Assembly: GCF_009720485.1 (NCBI RefSeq)
Contig: NZ_CP045245.1
Span: 3,534,001 to 3,598,000, forward strand
From: Cellulomonas sp. JZ18
GTDB lineage: Bacteria; Actinomycetota; Actinomycetes; Actinomycetales; Cellulomonadaceae
Direction: 5' to 3'
Length of the DNA: 64,000 nucleotides
A model generated the notes under the pieces. That model was given only the letters and a program-made list of their open reading frames with translations, was not told the DNA's origin and did no database searches. The position numbers and the translations under genes are program-made. Positions 1 through 8,645 of the stretch are shown in pieces. Position 1 is the first letter of the stretch. Every line of letters starts with the position of its first letter.

Positions 1-531
1 CCGGCGCACGAGCAGCTCGGCGACCGCGTCGACGGGCGGCACCCGCAGCGCGACGGAGCGGCTGCGGCTGCGGATCGTCACGAGCACGTCCTCGGGGCTC
101 GGCGCGCACAGCAGCCACACCGTGCGCTCGGGCGGCTCCTCCACGGCCTTGAGCAGCACGTTCGCGCTCTGCTCGTTGAACCGGTCGGCGTCCTCCACCA
201 CGATCACGCGCCAGCGCCCCTGCGACGGGGCCCGCTGCGCGAGCTCGACCAGCGGCCGCGTCGCGTCGACGCGGATGAACACGCCCTCCGTCGCCACCAG
301 CGTCACGTCGGGGTGGGTGCCGCCCAGCACGGTGGTGCACGCGTGGCACGTCCCGCACCCACCGGTGTCGCACTGGAGCGCGGCGGCGAACGCACGTGCC
401 GCGTTGGAGCGGCCGGACCCGGGCGGGCCGGTGAGCAGCCAGGCGTGCGTCATCGCGGACGGGTCCTCCACCGCGTGCCGCAGCACCGCGACGGCCGGCT
501 CCTGCCCGACCAGGTCGTCCCAGACGCTCAC
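1..531 (-). CDS. holB: DNA polymerase III subunit delta' (partial, C-terminus beyond window)
   Basis: Clamp-loader subunit that, with gamma/tau and delta, loads the sliding clamp on DNA. The visible 177 codons hold a P-loop ([14 protein letters not shown]), a zinc-binding cysteine group ([12 protein letters not shown]) and the DExx-like segment [19 protein letters not shown], followed by the sensor region [17 protein letters not shown]. This order is that of HolB/DnaX-type AAA+ proteins. The GTG start at 531 overlaps the TGA at 530-528 (GTGA), which probably ends tmk and couples the two genes. The rest of the gene lies to the left of the window. Confidence 0.93.
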   Translation of the reverse strand, partial: MSVWDDLVGQEPAVAVLRHAVEDPSAMTHAWLLTGPPGSGRSNAARAFAAALQCDTGGCGTCHACTTVLGGTHPDVTLVATEGVFIRVDATRPLVELAQRAPSQGRWRVIVVEDADRFNEQSANVLLKAVEEPPERTVWLLCAPSPEDVLVTIRSRSRSVALRVPPVDAVAELLVRR

Positions 532-1237
532 GTCGCGGCACCTCCCGCCACGGGGGTCCTGCGGCGGGCGCGGAGGCGGCGCGGGCACCCGCCGGCACCG
601 GGCCGTCCGGCCCTGCCGCCGTCGGCTGCGTCGCGGTGCCGCCCAGCAGCGGGGCCAGGCGCTCGCGCACGGCCGCGGCGAGCACGTCGGCGGGCTGCGT
701 GGCGTCGAGGACGAGCCAGCGTGCCGGGTCGGCCGCCGCACGGTCGAGGAAGGCCTGCCGCGTGCGCCGGTGGAACTCGTCGCCGGCGGACTCGAGGCGG
801 TCCGGGTCCCCGGTCAGCCGCGCGAGGCCGACCGCGGGGTCGAGGTCGAGCAGGACCGTCAGGTGCGGCAGCAGCCCGTACGTGGCCCACAGCGAGAGCT
901 GCTCCACCTCGTCCGCGCCGAGCCCGCGGCCGCTGCCCTGGTACGCCACGGAGGAGTCGAGGTACCGGTCCGTCAGCACGACGGCGCCGCGCTCGAGCGC
1001 CGGGCGCACGAGGCTCGCGACGTGGTGCGCGCGGTCGCTCGCGTACAGCAGCGCCTCGGTGCGCGGGTCGAGGTCCTCGCCGTGCAGCACCGCCTGGCGC
1101 AGCTCGCGGCCCAGCGGCGTCCCGCCCGGCTCGCGCGTCACGACGACCTCGCGCCCCAGCTCGGCGAGGTGGTGCCCGAGCAGCGCGACCTGCGTGGACT
1201 TGCCGGCACCGTCGCCGCCCTCGAACGAGACGAACAC
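528..1237 (-). CDS. tmk: Thymidylate kinase (apparent 1-base deletion near the C-terminus)
   Basis: Phosphorylates dTMP to dTDP. The reading begins [16 protein letters not shown], with the P-loop, then [13 protein letters not shown] (DR/P-loop region), [17 protein letters not shown] (dTMP-binding DRY motif) and a typical C-terminal half through [22 protein letters not shown] at 1237 is the only start after the upstream in-frame stop at 1279. In this frame no stop exists down to base 1, which would be abnormal. A TGA at 530-528 overlapping the holB GTG becomes in frame if one base is restored between about 640 and 531. I therefore end the gene there (about 236 aa). Tmk is essential, so a sequence error is more likely than a broken gene. 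Confidence 0.88.
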
Positions 1238-1417
1238 GCCGGCGGGGTCGCCGGCGGGGGCTGGGGGGTCACCGCGTCAGGCTACTGCCCGCCCCGGACA
1301 CTCCCGCCGGCGGGCGGCCTCTCCCCGACGCCGACCAGCGGTCGGGGACGACGCGTCCCGGTCCCGCCGTGCAGGGCGTGCACCGCGGCCGGACGCACCG
1401 CCGCCGGACGCACCGCC

Positions 1418-1445
1418 GCCCCGGCACCGTCAGGGGTGCCGGGGC
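1418..1445 (-). terminator. Rho-independent-type hairpin after the Gfo/Idh gene
   Basis: Perfect 11-bp stem (GCCCCGGCACC / GGTGCCGGGGC) with a 6-nt loop. It lies 29 nt past the stop codon of the oxidoreductase and before tmk on the same strand. There is no clear T-run, as is common in high-GC actinobacteria. Confidence 0.6.
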
Positions 1446-1473
1446 GGGCGGGCGCTGCGGTGTGGAGGACGCC

Positions 1474-2487
1474 TCAGGCGGACGTCTCGCCGGGGTAGGC
1501 GACGCCGACCTGACGGCGGACCTCGTCCATCGTCCGCATGACGTCGAGCGTGCCCTGCCAGGACATCCGCGGGCTCTCCGTGTCACCGGCCGCGACACGA
1601 CGGGCGACCTCGGCGGCCTCGTACTGCAGCCCGCGCGCGTACGGCTGCTCGAACGTCCACTCGCGCCCGTCGCGACGCGCCAGCCGGAACGACGTCGGCC
1701 CGTAGAAGCTGCCCGCCACGCGGATGTACCCCTCGGTACCGGAGATCGAGGACGTCGTGGGGGTCTTGGCCCACAGCGTCGTGTTGAGCGTGGCCTGCAC
1801 CTGGTCGCCGTACTCGAGCACCATGGAGATCTGCCCGTCGACGCCCGTCGAGGTCAGCTGCCCGAACGCGTGCACGCCGGTCGGCACACCGAGGAAGTCG
1901 TGCGCCCAGGAGACCGGGTACACGCCGAGGTCGAGCAGCGCACCGCCCGCGAGGTCCGGCGCGTAGAGCCGGCTGCCGGCGTCGAACGGGAAGAACTGCC
2001 CGTGGTCGGCGCGGATGTTGACGATGTCGCCGATCTCGCCGGCCTCGATGACCTGGTGCAGCGCGTACACGTGCGGGAGGAAGCGCGTCCACATCGCCTC
2101 CATCACGAACACGCCCGCGGCCTGCGCGGCGGCGAAGACCTCCTCCGCCTCGGCGGCGTTGCGCGTGAAGGACTTCTCGACGAGCACGTGCTTGCCGGCC
2201 TTGATCGCCAGCAGGGCGTGCTCGCGGTGCTCGGAGTGCGGGGTCGCGACGTAGACGGCGTCGACCTGCCTGTCCTCGACGAGCTCGCGGTACCCGACGT
2301 GCGTCGTCGGGACCCCGTGGGCCGTCGCGAAGCGCTCGGCGCGGTCGCGGTGCCGCGAGCCCACGGCGACGACCTGCGCGCGCGTGAACTCGCGCACGGA
2401 GTGCACGAACGTGGAGGCGATGTTGCCGGCGCCGAGGATGCCCCAGCGGATCGGCGGTGCGGTACGAGGGTCCTCGGTGCGAGCCAT
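1474..2487 (-). CDS. Gfo/Idh/MocA family NAD(P)-dependent oxidoreductase
   Basis: 337 aa. The Rossmann start WGILGAGNIASTFVHSV binds NAD(P), followed by VDAVYVATPHSEH and the EKSFTRNAAEAEEV segment carrying the conserved Lys of the family (EKP-like motif, here EKS). The C-terminal half (GGALLDLGVYPVSWAHDFLG) is the usual alpha/beta substrate domain and contains the family's DxGxY signature. The length is typical for sugar or trans-dihydrodiol-like dehydrogenases, but the substrate cannot be read from the sequence. The start ATG at 2487 is preceded at 6 nt by TAGGTT, so it is probably leaderless. It is not in an operon with its neighbours, being separated from tmk by a hairpin. Confidence 0.9.
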   Translation of the reverse strand: MARTEDPRTAPPIRWGILGAGNIASTFVHSVREFTRAQVVAVGSRHRDRAERFATAHGVPTTHVGYRELVEDRQVDAVYVATPHSEHREHALLAIKAGKHVLVEKSFTRNAAEAEEVFAAAQAAGVFVMEAMWTRFLPHVYALHQVIEAGEIGDIVNIRADHGQFFPFDAGSRLYAPDLAGGALLDLGVYPVSWAHDFLGVPTGVHAFGQLTSTGVDGQISMVLEYGDQVQATLNTTLWAKTPTTSSISGTEGYIRVAGSFYGPTSFRLARRDGREWTFEQPYARGLQYEAAEVARRVAAGDTESPRMSWQGTLDVMRTMDEVRRQVGVAYPGETSA

Positions 2488-2493
2488 GGCGCC

Positions 2494-2499
2494 AACCTA
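2494..2499 (-). promoter_or_regulatory. TANNNT -10 box (TAGGTT), leaderless promoter of the Gfo/Idh gene
   Basis: TAGGTT on the minus strand ends 6 nt before the ATG at 2487, so transcription would begin at or next to the start codon. The same spacing recurs at other genes of this window. Confidence 0.5.
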
Positions 2500-2680
2500 G
2501 CGGCCGGGACGCGGACCCGTCCGGGTGACGGCCACCGGTCACCGCCGCCCGCATCGTGGTCGCCTGCCGGCCGCACCGACGGGCCGCCCGATCGCACCGC
2601 CACCGGGCGGCGCACCGCCCCCGCGCGGTGGCGACGCGTCACGACCACGCGTCGTCCCTCCCCCACGACGGCGGCGCGGT

Positions 2681-2732
2681 GACCCCGTCATCGGACGCGT
2701 TCCGAACGCGGTCGCGCGTGCGATCACGGGGC
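2681..2732. repeat. Palindromic repeat family, copy 1 (52 bp)
   Basis: Arms GACCCCGTCATCGGACGCG and CGCGTGCGATCACGGGGCC pair at 16 of 19 positions around a 14-nt centre. It belongs to a five-copy family in this window (others at 2841, 4088, 4182 and 37198). Copies 1 and 2 are a diverged tandem pair with a 160-bp period, because about 35 bp to the right of each palindrome are also alike. The rest of the 2488-2963 gap holds no gene I can support. Confidence 0.75.
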
Positions 2733-2840
2733 CACCCGCGCCAGTGCCCACCCTGCGAACACCGTGACGCAGACGCAGCCCGCGAGCGGACGCACTCCGG
2801 CCGCAGACCCCCATCTCGTAGCCCGGGACGGGCGCGCGGT

Positions 2841-2892
2841 GAGCCCGTCGTCGGACGCGCACCGAGCGTGTTCGCGCGTGCGATAACGGGGT
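2841..2892. repeat. Palindromic repeat family, copy 2 (52 bp)
   Basis: Arms GAGCCCGTCGTCGGACGCG and CGCGTGCGATAACGGGGTC. It has the same length as copy 1 and is more diverged from the consensus GACCCCGTGATC than copies 3 and 5. It lies just downstream of the stop of the AbiEi/DUF559 gene. Confidence 0.72.
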
Positions 2893-2963
2893 CGCCCGCG
2901 CCGGTGCCCGCCATGCGGACGTCGCGACGGCGCCCGATGCCCGCGTCACGTCGGCCGCACGTG

Positions 2964-4009
2964 TCACGTCAGCAGCCGACGCACCTCCGTCGCCACCCGT
3001 CCGGCGCGCACGTCGGGCGCCGTGAACCTGAGCAGCAGCGCACCCGTCGTCGCGATGCGGTTCTGGCGGCGGCGGTCCTCGAAGACGGCGGCGGGCGTGC
3101 CGTGCGGGCCGGCGCCGTCGACCTCCACCACGAGCAGCCGGCCGTCCCGGAGGTGCCAGCCGAGGTCGCCGTGCGCCACCACGTCGCCTGCCCCGTCCCG
3201 CACCGCGACCTGCAGGTCGTGGGGCGGCACGCCCGCGTCGCGGCACTGCAGCCGAGCCCACGTCTCCAGCGGCGACTGCGCCCGCCCGTCCGCGAGGTCC
3301 CACCACGCCGCCGTGCGCGCGGCCCCGCGACGCCCCCGCACCGCCGCGCGGACGGCGGCGAGCTCGTCCTCGCGCACCAGCCGGCGGTGCAGCGCGGAGT
3401 CGAGCACGGCGACCGCGTGGTCCCGGGGCAGCTCGCAGACCGCCTGCGCCAGCGCCACGGTCGGGGCGACGAGGTGCGCGCCGGCCCGCTGCCACGGGCT
3501 CTCACCGGGCTCCCCGGCGCGGACGACCACGCCGCCACGGGGCCGACGGTGCTGGCCCCGGGGAGCGCGACCTCCGGTCGGACCTGCGCGGGCAGGCCCT
3601 CGACGTCGTACAGCGCGAGCGCGCACTGCCCCACGGCGACCGCGCGCTCGACCCCGACCGCGAGCAGCGCGAGCCAGGCGGCGCGCCGACGCCCGTGCGC
3701 GGGACCGCGCTCGAGAGCGGGGAACGGGGCGCCGGCGAGGGCGGTGGCCGCGTCGTCGACCCCGCGGAGGACCTGTACCAGCACACCGGCGCGGCGCAGG
3801 CGGCGACGCCGGTCGGACCCGACGCCCGCCGCGTCGCACTGCGCAGCCGACAGCAGACCCTCCTGACGCCGGGCGAGGCCGAGGAGCGCAGCGGGCAGGG
3901 GCGTGGGTGGACGCACGGGGGGACCCCAGCACGCCGGGACCCCACCGTCGACGGACACCGCGGCGACACGGGGACGCCGACCGTGCGCGACGGCCTGTGG
4001 GCGGGTCAC
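2964..4009 (-). pseudogene. AbiEi-like winged-helix / DUF559 endonuclease-fold protein, frameshifted
   Basis: The N-terminal part (LLGLARRQEGLLSAAQ through RRLRRAGVLVQVLRGV) resembles the AbiEi antitoxin-type winged helix found in many actinobacterial proteins. The C-terminal part (LLVVEVDGAGPHG, then FEDRRRQNRI, then LLLRFTAPDV) resembles the DUF559/Vsr-like nuclease fold. The two parts lie in different frames, joined near 3535-3545 beside a C4 run, with the phase of one missing base. Start is uncertain: GTG at 4009 or GTG at 3916, the latter giving VRPPTPLPAALLGLARR. Pairs of 53-bp palindromes lie on both sides. A function in defence or DNA processing is only a family-based guess. Confidence 0.72.
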
Positions 4010-4087
4010 CGCGCCTGCCGGGGCGCCGGCGCTGCCGCTCCCCCCACGACAGCCGCACCGTCTCGTCCGTCGGGACGCGCCTGCGGT

Positions 4088-4140
4088 GACCCCGTGATCG
4101 CACGCTCCGACGCGCGTGAGGCGCGTGCGATCACGGGGTC
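4088..4140. repeat. Palindromic repeat family, copy 3 (53 bp, perfect arms)
   Basis: GACCCCGTGATCGCACGC at 4088-4105 is perfectly complementary to GCGTGCGATCACGGGGTC at 4123-4140 (18 bp, 17-nt centre). It forms a tandem pair with copy 4, with a 94-bp period. The 28 bp to the left of each copy (CGTCTCGTC, then GTCGGGACG) are duplicated too. The gap 4010-4340 holds only these two elements. Confidence 0.82.
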
Positions 4141-4181
4141 GTCGTCATCCGCGTCTCGTCGGTCGGGACGTGCCCTCCGGT

Positions 4182-4234
4182 GACCTCGTGATCAGACGCT
4201 CCGACGCGCGTGGGGCGCGTGCGATCACGGGGTC
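4182..4234. repeat. Palindromic repeat family, copy 4 (53 bp)
   Basis: Left arm GACCTCGTGATCAGACGC, right arm GCGTGCGATCACGGGGTC; 16 of 18 positions pair. It is the second unit of the 94-bp tandem pair upstream of the AbiEi/DUF559 gene and downstream of the WYL regulator. Confidence 0.8.
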
Positions 4235-4340
4235 GCCGTCACCTCGTCCCGCCCGTCGGACCGCGCGCTCGAGTGCGACGCGGTGCACGTGGCGCGCCCC
4301 GGCGAGGACGTCCTCCCACGCCGACGCGTCGTCGCCCCCC

Positions 4341-5336
4341 TCATACGTCACGATCACCGCCCGTCGCCGCGCCCGCCCGTGCCGCCGCCGCGAGACGGCC
4401 CGCCACCTGCTCCAGCGTCGTCACCAGCTCGGGCGGCGAGACGACCGTGAACCCCGTGCCGACCAGCCCGAGCGCGGTCACCGCCCACAGCAGGTCGTCG
4501 ACGTCGAGGCGGACGCGGCAGCGCCCGTCGGGCTCGTCCTCGGCCGACAGCCACCACGGGACGCGCCGGCGCACCACGGACGCGGGCGCGTCCACCACCG
4601 CCTCCACCCGTCGGCGCTCAGGACCGCCGCTGACGCGTTCGCGCACCCAGGCGGCGACGTCGTCGGCGGGCAGCGGACGCGGCGCGAACGGGCGCCCGGT
4701 CCCGCGCGGGACGTCCAGGCGGTCGAGGCGGAACACGCGCCAGTCGGTGCGGTCCACGTCCCAGGCGACGAGGTACCAGGCGGAGCCGAGCGGCACGAGC
4801 CGGTACGGGTCGACCGTGCGGTCGGTGCGGGCGCCGTCCGCGGCGGTGTACGCGAACGCGAGCCGCTCGCCGTCGCGGCAGGCCAGGGCGACGGCCGTGA
4901 GCACGTCCGCGGTCGCACCCGCGCCGCCAGGACCGGCGCCCCACGTCCCGGGCACCGTGACGGACCGCAGCGCGTCGACCCGCCGTCGCAGCCGGGCCGG
5001 CATCACGGGCACGACCTTCGCGAGCGCGCGCACGGACGGCTCCGCGAGGTCCGTCACCCCCGTGGACGCGGCCGCACCGAGCCCGACCGCGAGCGCGACC
5101 GCCTCCTCGTCGTCCAGCACGAGCGGCGGCAGCGCGGCACCCGGGGCGAGCGCGTACCCGCCCGCGACGCCCGGCCGCGCCTCGACCGGGTAGCCGAGCT
5201 CGCGCAGCCGGTCGACGTCGCGGCGCAGCGTGCGCAGGGAGACGCCGAGCCGGTCGGCGAGGTCCCCTCCCGACCAGTGCCGCCGCTGCTGGAGCAGCGA
5301 CAGCAGGCGCAGCGTCCGTGAGCTCGTCACTGCCAT
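4341..5336 (-). CDS. YafY/WYL-domain transcriptional regulator
   Basis: 331 aa in the usual three-part layout. An N-terminal winged helix-turn-helix (LLSLLQQRRHWSGGDLADRL, then SLRTLRRDVDRL) is followed by a central WYL domain (FAYTAADGARTDRTVDPYRL, then WYLVAWDVDRTDWRVFRLDR) and a C-terminal WCX region (VTALGLVGTGFTVVSP). WYL domains sense small ligands or nucleotides. The gene is divergent from the VOC protein at 5440 with about 100 bp between. This pairing is common and suggests the regulator controls that gene. The start was taken at ATG 5336 (MAVTSSRTLRL); an ATG 21 nt upstream (MARRLVP) is possible. Confidence 0.9.
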   Translation of the reverse strand: MAVTSSRTLRLLSLLQQRRHWSGGDLADRLGVSLRTLRRDVDRLRELGYPVEARPGVAGGYALAPGAALPPLVLDDEEAVALAVGLGAAASTGVTDLAEPSVRALAKVVPVMPARLRRRVDALRSVTVPGTWGAGPGGAGATADVLTAVALACRDGERLAFAYTAADGARTDRTVDPYRLVPLGSAWYLVAWDVDRTDWRVFRLDRLDVPRGTGRPFAPRPLPADDVAAWVRERVSGGPERRRVEAVVDAPASVVRRRVPWWLSAEDEPDGRCRVRLDVDDLLWAVTALGLVGTGFTVVSPPELVTTLEQVAGRLAAAARAGAATGGDRDV

Positions 5337-5439
5337 GGGGACCAGTCTGCGCGCCATCGCGGCCAGGAACTGGCACCGATCGTCCCTACGGTCGCACCGA
5401 CCCCGACGGCCACGGCCGTCCGACCCCGAGGAGACACCC

Positions 5440-5862
5440 ATGTCCGTCACCACGACCACGCACCTGAACTTCCGCGGCGACGCCCGCGCCGCCCTCGCGC
5501 TGTACGCGGAGGTGTTCGGCGGGGACGTCACCGTCGTCACGTACGCCGACGCGCACGCGGTGCAGGACCCCGCCGAGGCCGACCACGTGATGTGGGGGCA
5601 GGTCGTCTCGCCGGACGGCTTCCACGTCATGGCGTACGACGTGCCGGGCCGGCTGCCCTACGAGCGCGGCACCAACGCCTTCTTCGTGTCCGTCCGTGGC
5701 GACGACGCGGACGAGGTCACGCGCTACTGGCACGCACTCGCGGAGGGGGCGACGGTCGTGCAGGACCCCGCACCGGCGGGCTGGGCGCCGCTGTACGGGA
5801 TGCTCGTCGACCGCTTCGGCGTGACGTGGGTGCTCGACGTCGCGGTCACCCACGGGGGCTGA
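5440..5862 (+). CDS. VOC family (PhnB-like) protein
   Basis: 140 aa. THLNFRGDARAALALYAEVF is the start of the PhnB/3-demethylubiquinone-like glyoxalase fold, and DRFGVTWVLDV is the typical end. The YGMLVDRFGVTW segment is a family hallmark. No enzymatic activity can be assigned, and many members are of unknown function. GAGGAG lies before the ATG, so this gene has a Shine-Dalgarno leader. It is divergent from the WYL regulator, its probable controller. Confidence 0.87.
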   Translation: MSVTTTTHLNFRGDARAALALYAEVFGGDVTVVTYADAHAVQDPAEADHVMWGQVVSPDGFHVMAYDVPGRLPYERGTNAFFVSVRGDDADEVTRYWHALAEGATVVQDPAPAGWAPLYGMLVDRFGVTWVLDVAVTHGG

Positions 5863-5867
5863 GCGCG

Positions 5868-5911
5868 ACGACGGCCGCGCACCCCGGACCCCCGGTGCGC
5901 GCGGCCGTCGT
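5868..5911. terminator. Bidirectional terminator-like hairpin
   Basis: ACGACGGCCGCGCACC pairs with GGTGCGCGCGGCCGTCGT, with a two-base bulge and a 10-nt loop. It lies between the convergent VOC gene (ends 5862) and GH127 gene (ends 5920). Confidence 0.65.
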
Positions 5912-5919
5912 GCGCCGCC

Positions 5920-7818
5920 TCAGGTCGTCGGCAGCCAGACCCGCATCGTGCTCGGCCCCCGGTTCGCCCAGTCGTGGTACGGGGTGAGCACGAGGTCGAG
6001 CGGCTCGTCGGCGGGTGCCGGCGACGCGTCGTCGTACGGCCACGGCCGCTCGACGACGGCGACCCGGGCACCGCGCGCGACCGCACCGGGTCCGGCGGGC
6101 TCGACGGGCGCCGTGGGGTCGATCCGTACCTCGTCGACCTGCAGGCCCTCGGGCAGGTCGGTCGACTCGACGCAGAGCACGACGGGTCCGCGCTCCACCG
6201 CGACCGTGCCGCGCACGGCGTCGACGCGGTCGTCGGCGGCGACGACCCGCGGCCCGACCGGCAGCGTCAGACGCACCTCGTCACCGGCGGCGAAGGTCCG
6301 TCGCACCCGGGCGACCGGCCCGTCCACCCGCGTCCCGTCGAGCGTCGCCGCCCCCACGGCCCACGCCGGCACGCGCAGCGCGATCTCGGCCTCGCCCTCC
6401 GGCGCCGTCGTCACGCGCACGACGACGTCCCCCTCGACGGGGTAGCCGGTGGCCACCTCCACCCCGATCCGCCGCCCGTCGCCGAGCGCGGTGTCGATGG
6501 TGCACGGCGCGTACTGGTGGACCTGCAGCCCGTCGTCGCTCACCGTCGCGACGTACGCGCCGAGGGTGGCGAACGTGCGCGCCACGTTGGTCGGGCAGCA
6601 CGACACCTCGAACCACGGCGCCCGCAGCCGTGACAGGGCCCGCGCGCTCACCTCGTCGGGGTCCGCCGCCTCGCCCGCCACGCGCTTGTGCAGCGGGTTC
6701 GTGTAGAAGAACGCGCGCCCGTCGGCGGCGGGCGACGTCGCGACGACGTTGTAGAGCGTGCGCTCGACGACGTCGCCCCACGCGAGGTCGCCGGTGGCGA
6801 GCGCGAGCCGCCACGCGACCATGACGGACGCGACGCCCGCGCAGGTCTCGCTGTACGCGCGGTCGGGCGGCAGCTCGAAGTCCTCGCCGAACGCCTCGTC
6901 CTGGTGGTGCGAGCCCATGCCGCCGGTCACGTAGGTCCGCCGCGCGAGCGTGCGCTCGTACTGGCGCACCACGGCCGCGAACAGCTCGTCGTCCCCCGTC
7001 TCCACGGCCACGTCCAGCGCCCCGGCGGCCAGGTACAGCGCGCGCACGGCGTGGCCCCGCAGCACGGTGGCCTCCCGCACCGGGACGTCGTCCTGGTAGT
7101 ACTCGCGCCCGAACTCGATGTCCGGCAGGGTGCCGCGCCCGCGCCGCTCGACGAACAGCCGCGCCTGGTCGAGGTAGCGCCGCTCCCCCGTCGCGCGCGC
7201 CAGCTCGACGAGCGCGACCTCGATCTCCGGGTGCCCGCACACGCCGTCGCGGCCGTCGGGCCCGAACTCGGCGCACACGTGGTCGGCCGCGCGCCGGGCG
7301 ACCGCCACGAGCTCGTCGTCGTGGCCGGTGCGCAGCCGGGCGACGGCGGCCTGGATCAGGTGCCCCACGCAGTACAGCTCGTGGCCCCACGCGAGGTCCG
7401 AGTACCGCGGCGGCTGCCCCGGTCGGCCGAAGTGGGTGTTGAGGTACCCGTCCGGCTCCTGCACCTGCGCGATGAGCGCGGTCAGCTCGGCGATGCGCGC
7501 CTCCAGCGCGGGGTCGCCGGTGCGGCCGACCTCCCACGCCATCGCCTCGATCATCTTGTACACGTCGGAGTCGGCGAACTCGCGGCCCGTGCGGTGCTCG
7601 AGCGTCCCGTCGAGCGCGCGCTGGAAGTTGCCCACCCAGCCGACGCGCGTCTCCCAGTGGTCGCAGTGCGGGATCGACGCCGTGCCGTTGACGTGCTGGC
7701 GCTCGCCCCAGAACCCGCCGGTGATCCGGACCTCGTCGAGGCCCAGGGGCCGCAGCGCACCGGTCGACGGGGCCACCGGGGCGATCGGTGCCGTCTGACG
7801 TCCCACCATGGTGCTCAT
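5920..7818 (-). CDS. GH127 beta-L-arabinofuranosidase
   Basis: 632 aa, full length for GH127. By family knowledge (HypBA1) catalysis uses a zinc-bound cysteine nucleophile. The matching residues are visible: acid/base Glu in HHQDEAFGE (about E308), Glu and Cys of the ETCAG motif (about E324 and C326), and the Cys-Cys pair in FEVSCCPTN (about C407/C408). An (alpha/alpha)6-type body is followed by beta domains in the last 200 residues. No signal peptide is seen, so it acts on imported oligosaccharides. ATG at 7818 overlaps the stop of the upstream permease (ATGA), so it is the last gene of the importer operon. Confidence 0.93.
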   Translation of the reverse strand: MSTMVGRQTAPIAPVAPSTGALRPLGLDEVRITGGFWGERQHVNGTASIPHCDHWETRVGWVGNFQRALDGTLEHRTGREFADSDVYKMIEAMAWEVGRTGDPALEARIAELTALIAQVQEPDGYLNTHFGRPGQPPRYSDLAWGHELYCVGHLIQAAVARLRTGHDDELVAVARRAADHVCAEFGPDGRDGVCGHPEIEVALVELARATGERRYLDQARLFVERRGRGTLPDIEFGREYYQDDVPVREATVLRGHAVRALYLAAGALDVAVETGDDELFAAVVRQYERTLARRTYVTGGMGSHHQDEAFGEDFELPPDRAYSETCAGVASVMVAWRLALATGDLAWGDVVERTLYNVVATSPAADGRAFFYTNPLHKRVAGEAADPDEVSARALSRLRAPWFEVSCCPTNVARTFATLGAYVATVSDDGLQVHQYAPCTIDTALGDGRRIGVEVATGYPVEGDVVVRVTTAPEGEAEIALRVPAWAVGAATLDGTRVDGPVARVRRTFAAGDEVRLTLPVGPRVVAADDRVDAVRGTVAVERGPVVLCVESTDLPEGLQVDEVRIDPTAPVEPAGPGAVARGARVAVVERPWPYDDASPAPADEPLDLVLTPYHDWANRGPSTMRVWLPTT

Positions 7819-8636
7819 CCCTTCAGGGCCCCGGACATGAAGCCGTTGACGTAGTGCCGTTGCAGTGCGAGGAACAGCACGACGCACGGGATCGTCAGGA
7901 CGACGACCCCCGCCTGCGTCGCGCCGTAGTCGATGACGCCCATGACCTGCTGGCGCAGGTTCACCAGGGCGAGCGGCAGGGGCTGGTCGTCCCCGCCGAC
8001 GAGGAACAGCGGGACCATGAAGTCGTTCCACGCGGCGAGGAACGCGAACAGGCCCACGGTGATGAGGCCGGGCTTGACGGCGAACAGCAGGATCCGGCGC
8101 AGCGCGGTGAACGTGCCGCACCCGTCGACGAGCGCGGCCTCCTCGATCTCCTTCGGGACGGCCTCGAACGAGATGCGCATCATGAACATCGCGAACGGCA
8201 GCTGGAACACCGCGAGGACGATGCCGACGCCCACCAGCGAGTTCCCCAGCCCGAGCTGCTTGAGCCAGATCATCAGCGGGATCAGCAGCGTCGCGTACGG
8301 GACCATGAGGATCGACAGCGTCAGCAGGAACAGCGCGTCCTTCCCGGGGAACCGGAACCGCGCGAACGCGTAGCCGCCGAGCGTCGAGACGACGATCGTC
8401 AGGACGACCGCGACCGCGGAGATGACGAGCGAGTTGGCGAGGTAGTGCGGCAGGCCGGCCTGGTAGGTGGCGAGCGTCGCGTAGTTGCCGAACCCGAAGC
8501 CGTCGACCTGCGCGGACCCGGGCTGCGGGGACACCGAGCTGATCGCGGTCCAGATCAGCGGGTAGAGGAACAGGACGGCGAGGCCGCCCGTGAGGACGTA
8601 GAACGGCGTGCGCGAGAGCGCGCGGAACGACTGCAC
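7815..8636 (-). CDS. Carbohydrate ABC transporter permease (MalG-like, CUT1)
   Basis: 273 aa integral membrane protein. After an N-terminal helix (FYVLTGGLAVLFLYPLIWT) there are five more hydrophobic segments. The EAA loop, which contacts the ATPase, is EEAALVDGCGTFTALRRI. The C-terminus FMSGALKG is typical of MalG-type permeases. It lies between the MalF-like permease (9-nt gap) and the GH127 gene (ATGA overlap). No ATPase gene is in the operon, so a shared MsiK-type ATPase elsewhere in the genome is the likely partner (inferred from actinobacterial systems). Confidence 0.93.
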   Translation of the reverse strand: MQSFRALSRTPFYVLTGGLAVLFLYPLIWTAISSVSPQPGSAQVDGFGFGNYATLATYQAGLPHYLANSLVISAVAVVLTIVVSTLGGYAFARFRFPGKDALFLLTLSILMVPYATLLIPLMIWLKQLGLGNSLVGVGIVLAVFQLPFAMFMMRISFEAVPKEIEEAALVDGCGTFTALRRILLFAVKPGLITVGLFAFLAAWNDFMVPLFLVGGDDQPLPLALVNLRQQVMGVIDYGATQAGVVVLTIPCVVLFLALQRHYVNGFMSGALKG

Positions 8637-8645
8637 GGTGCCCCC

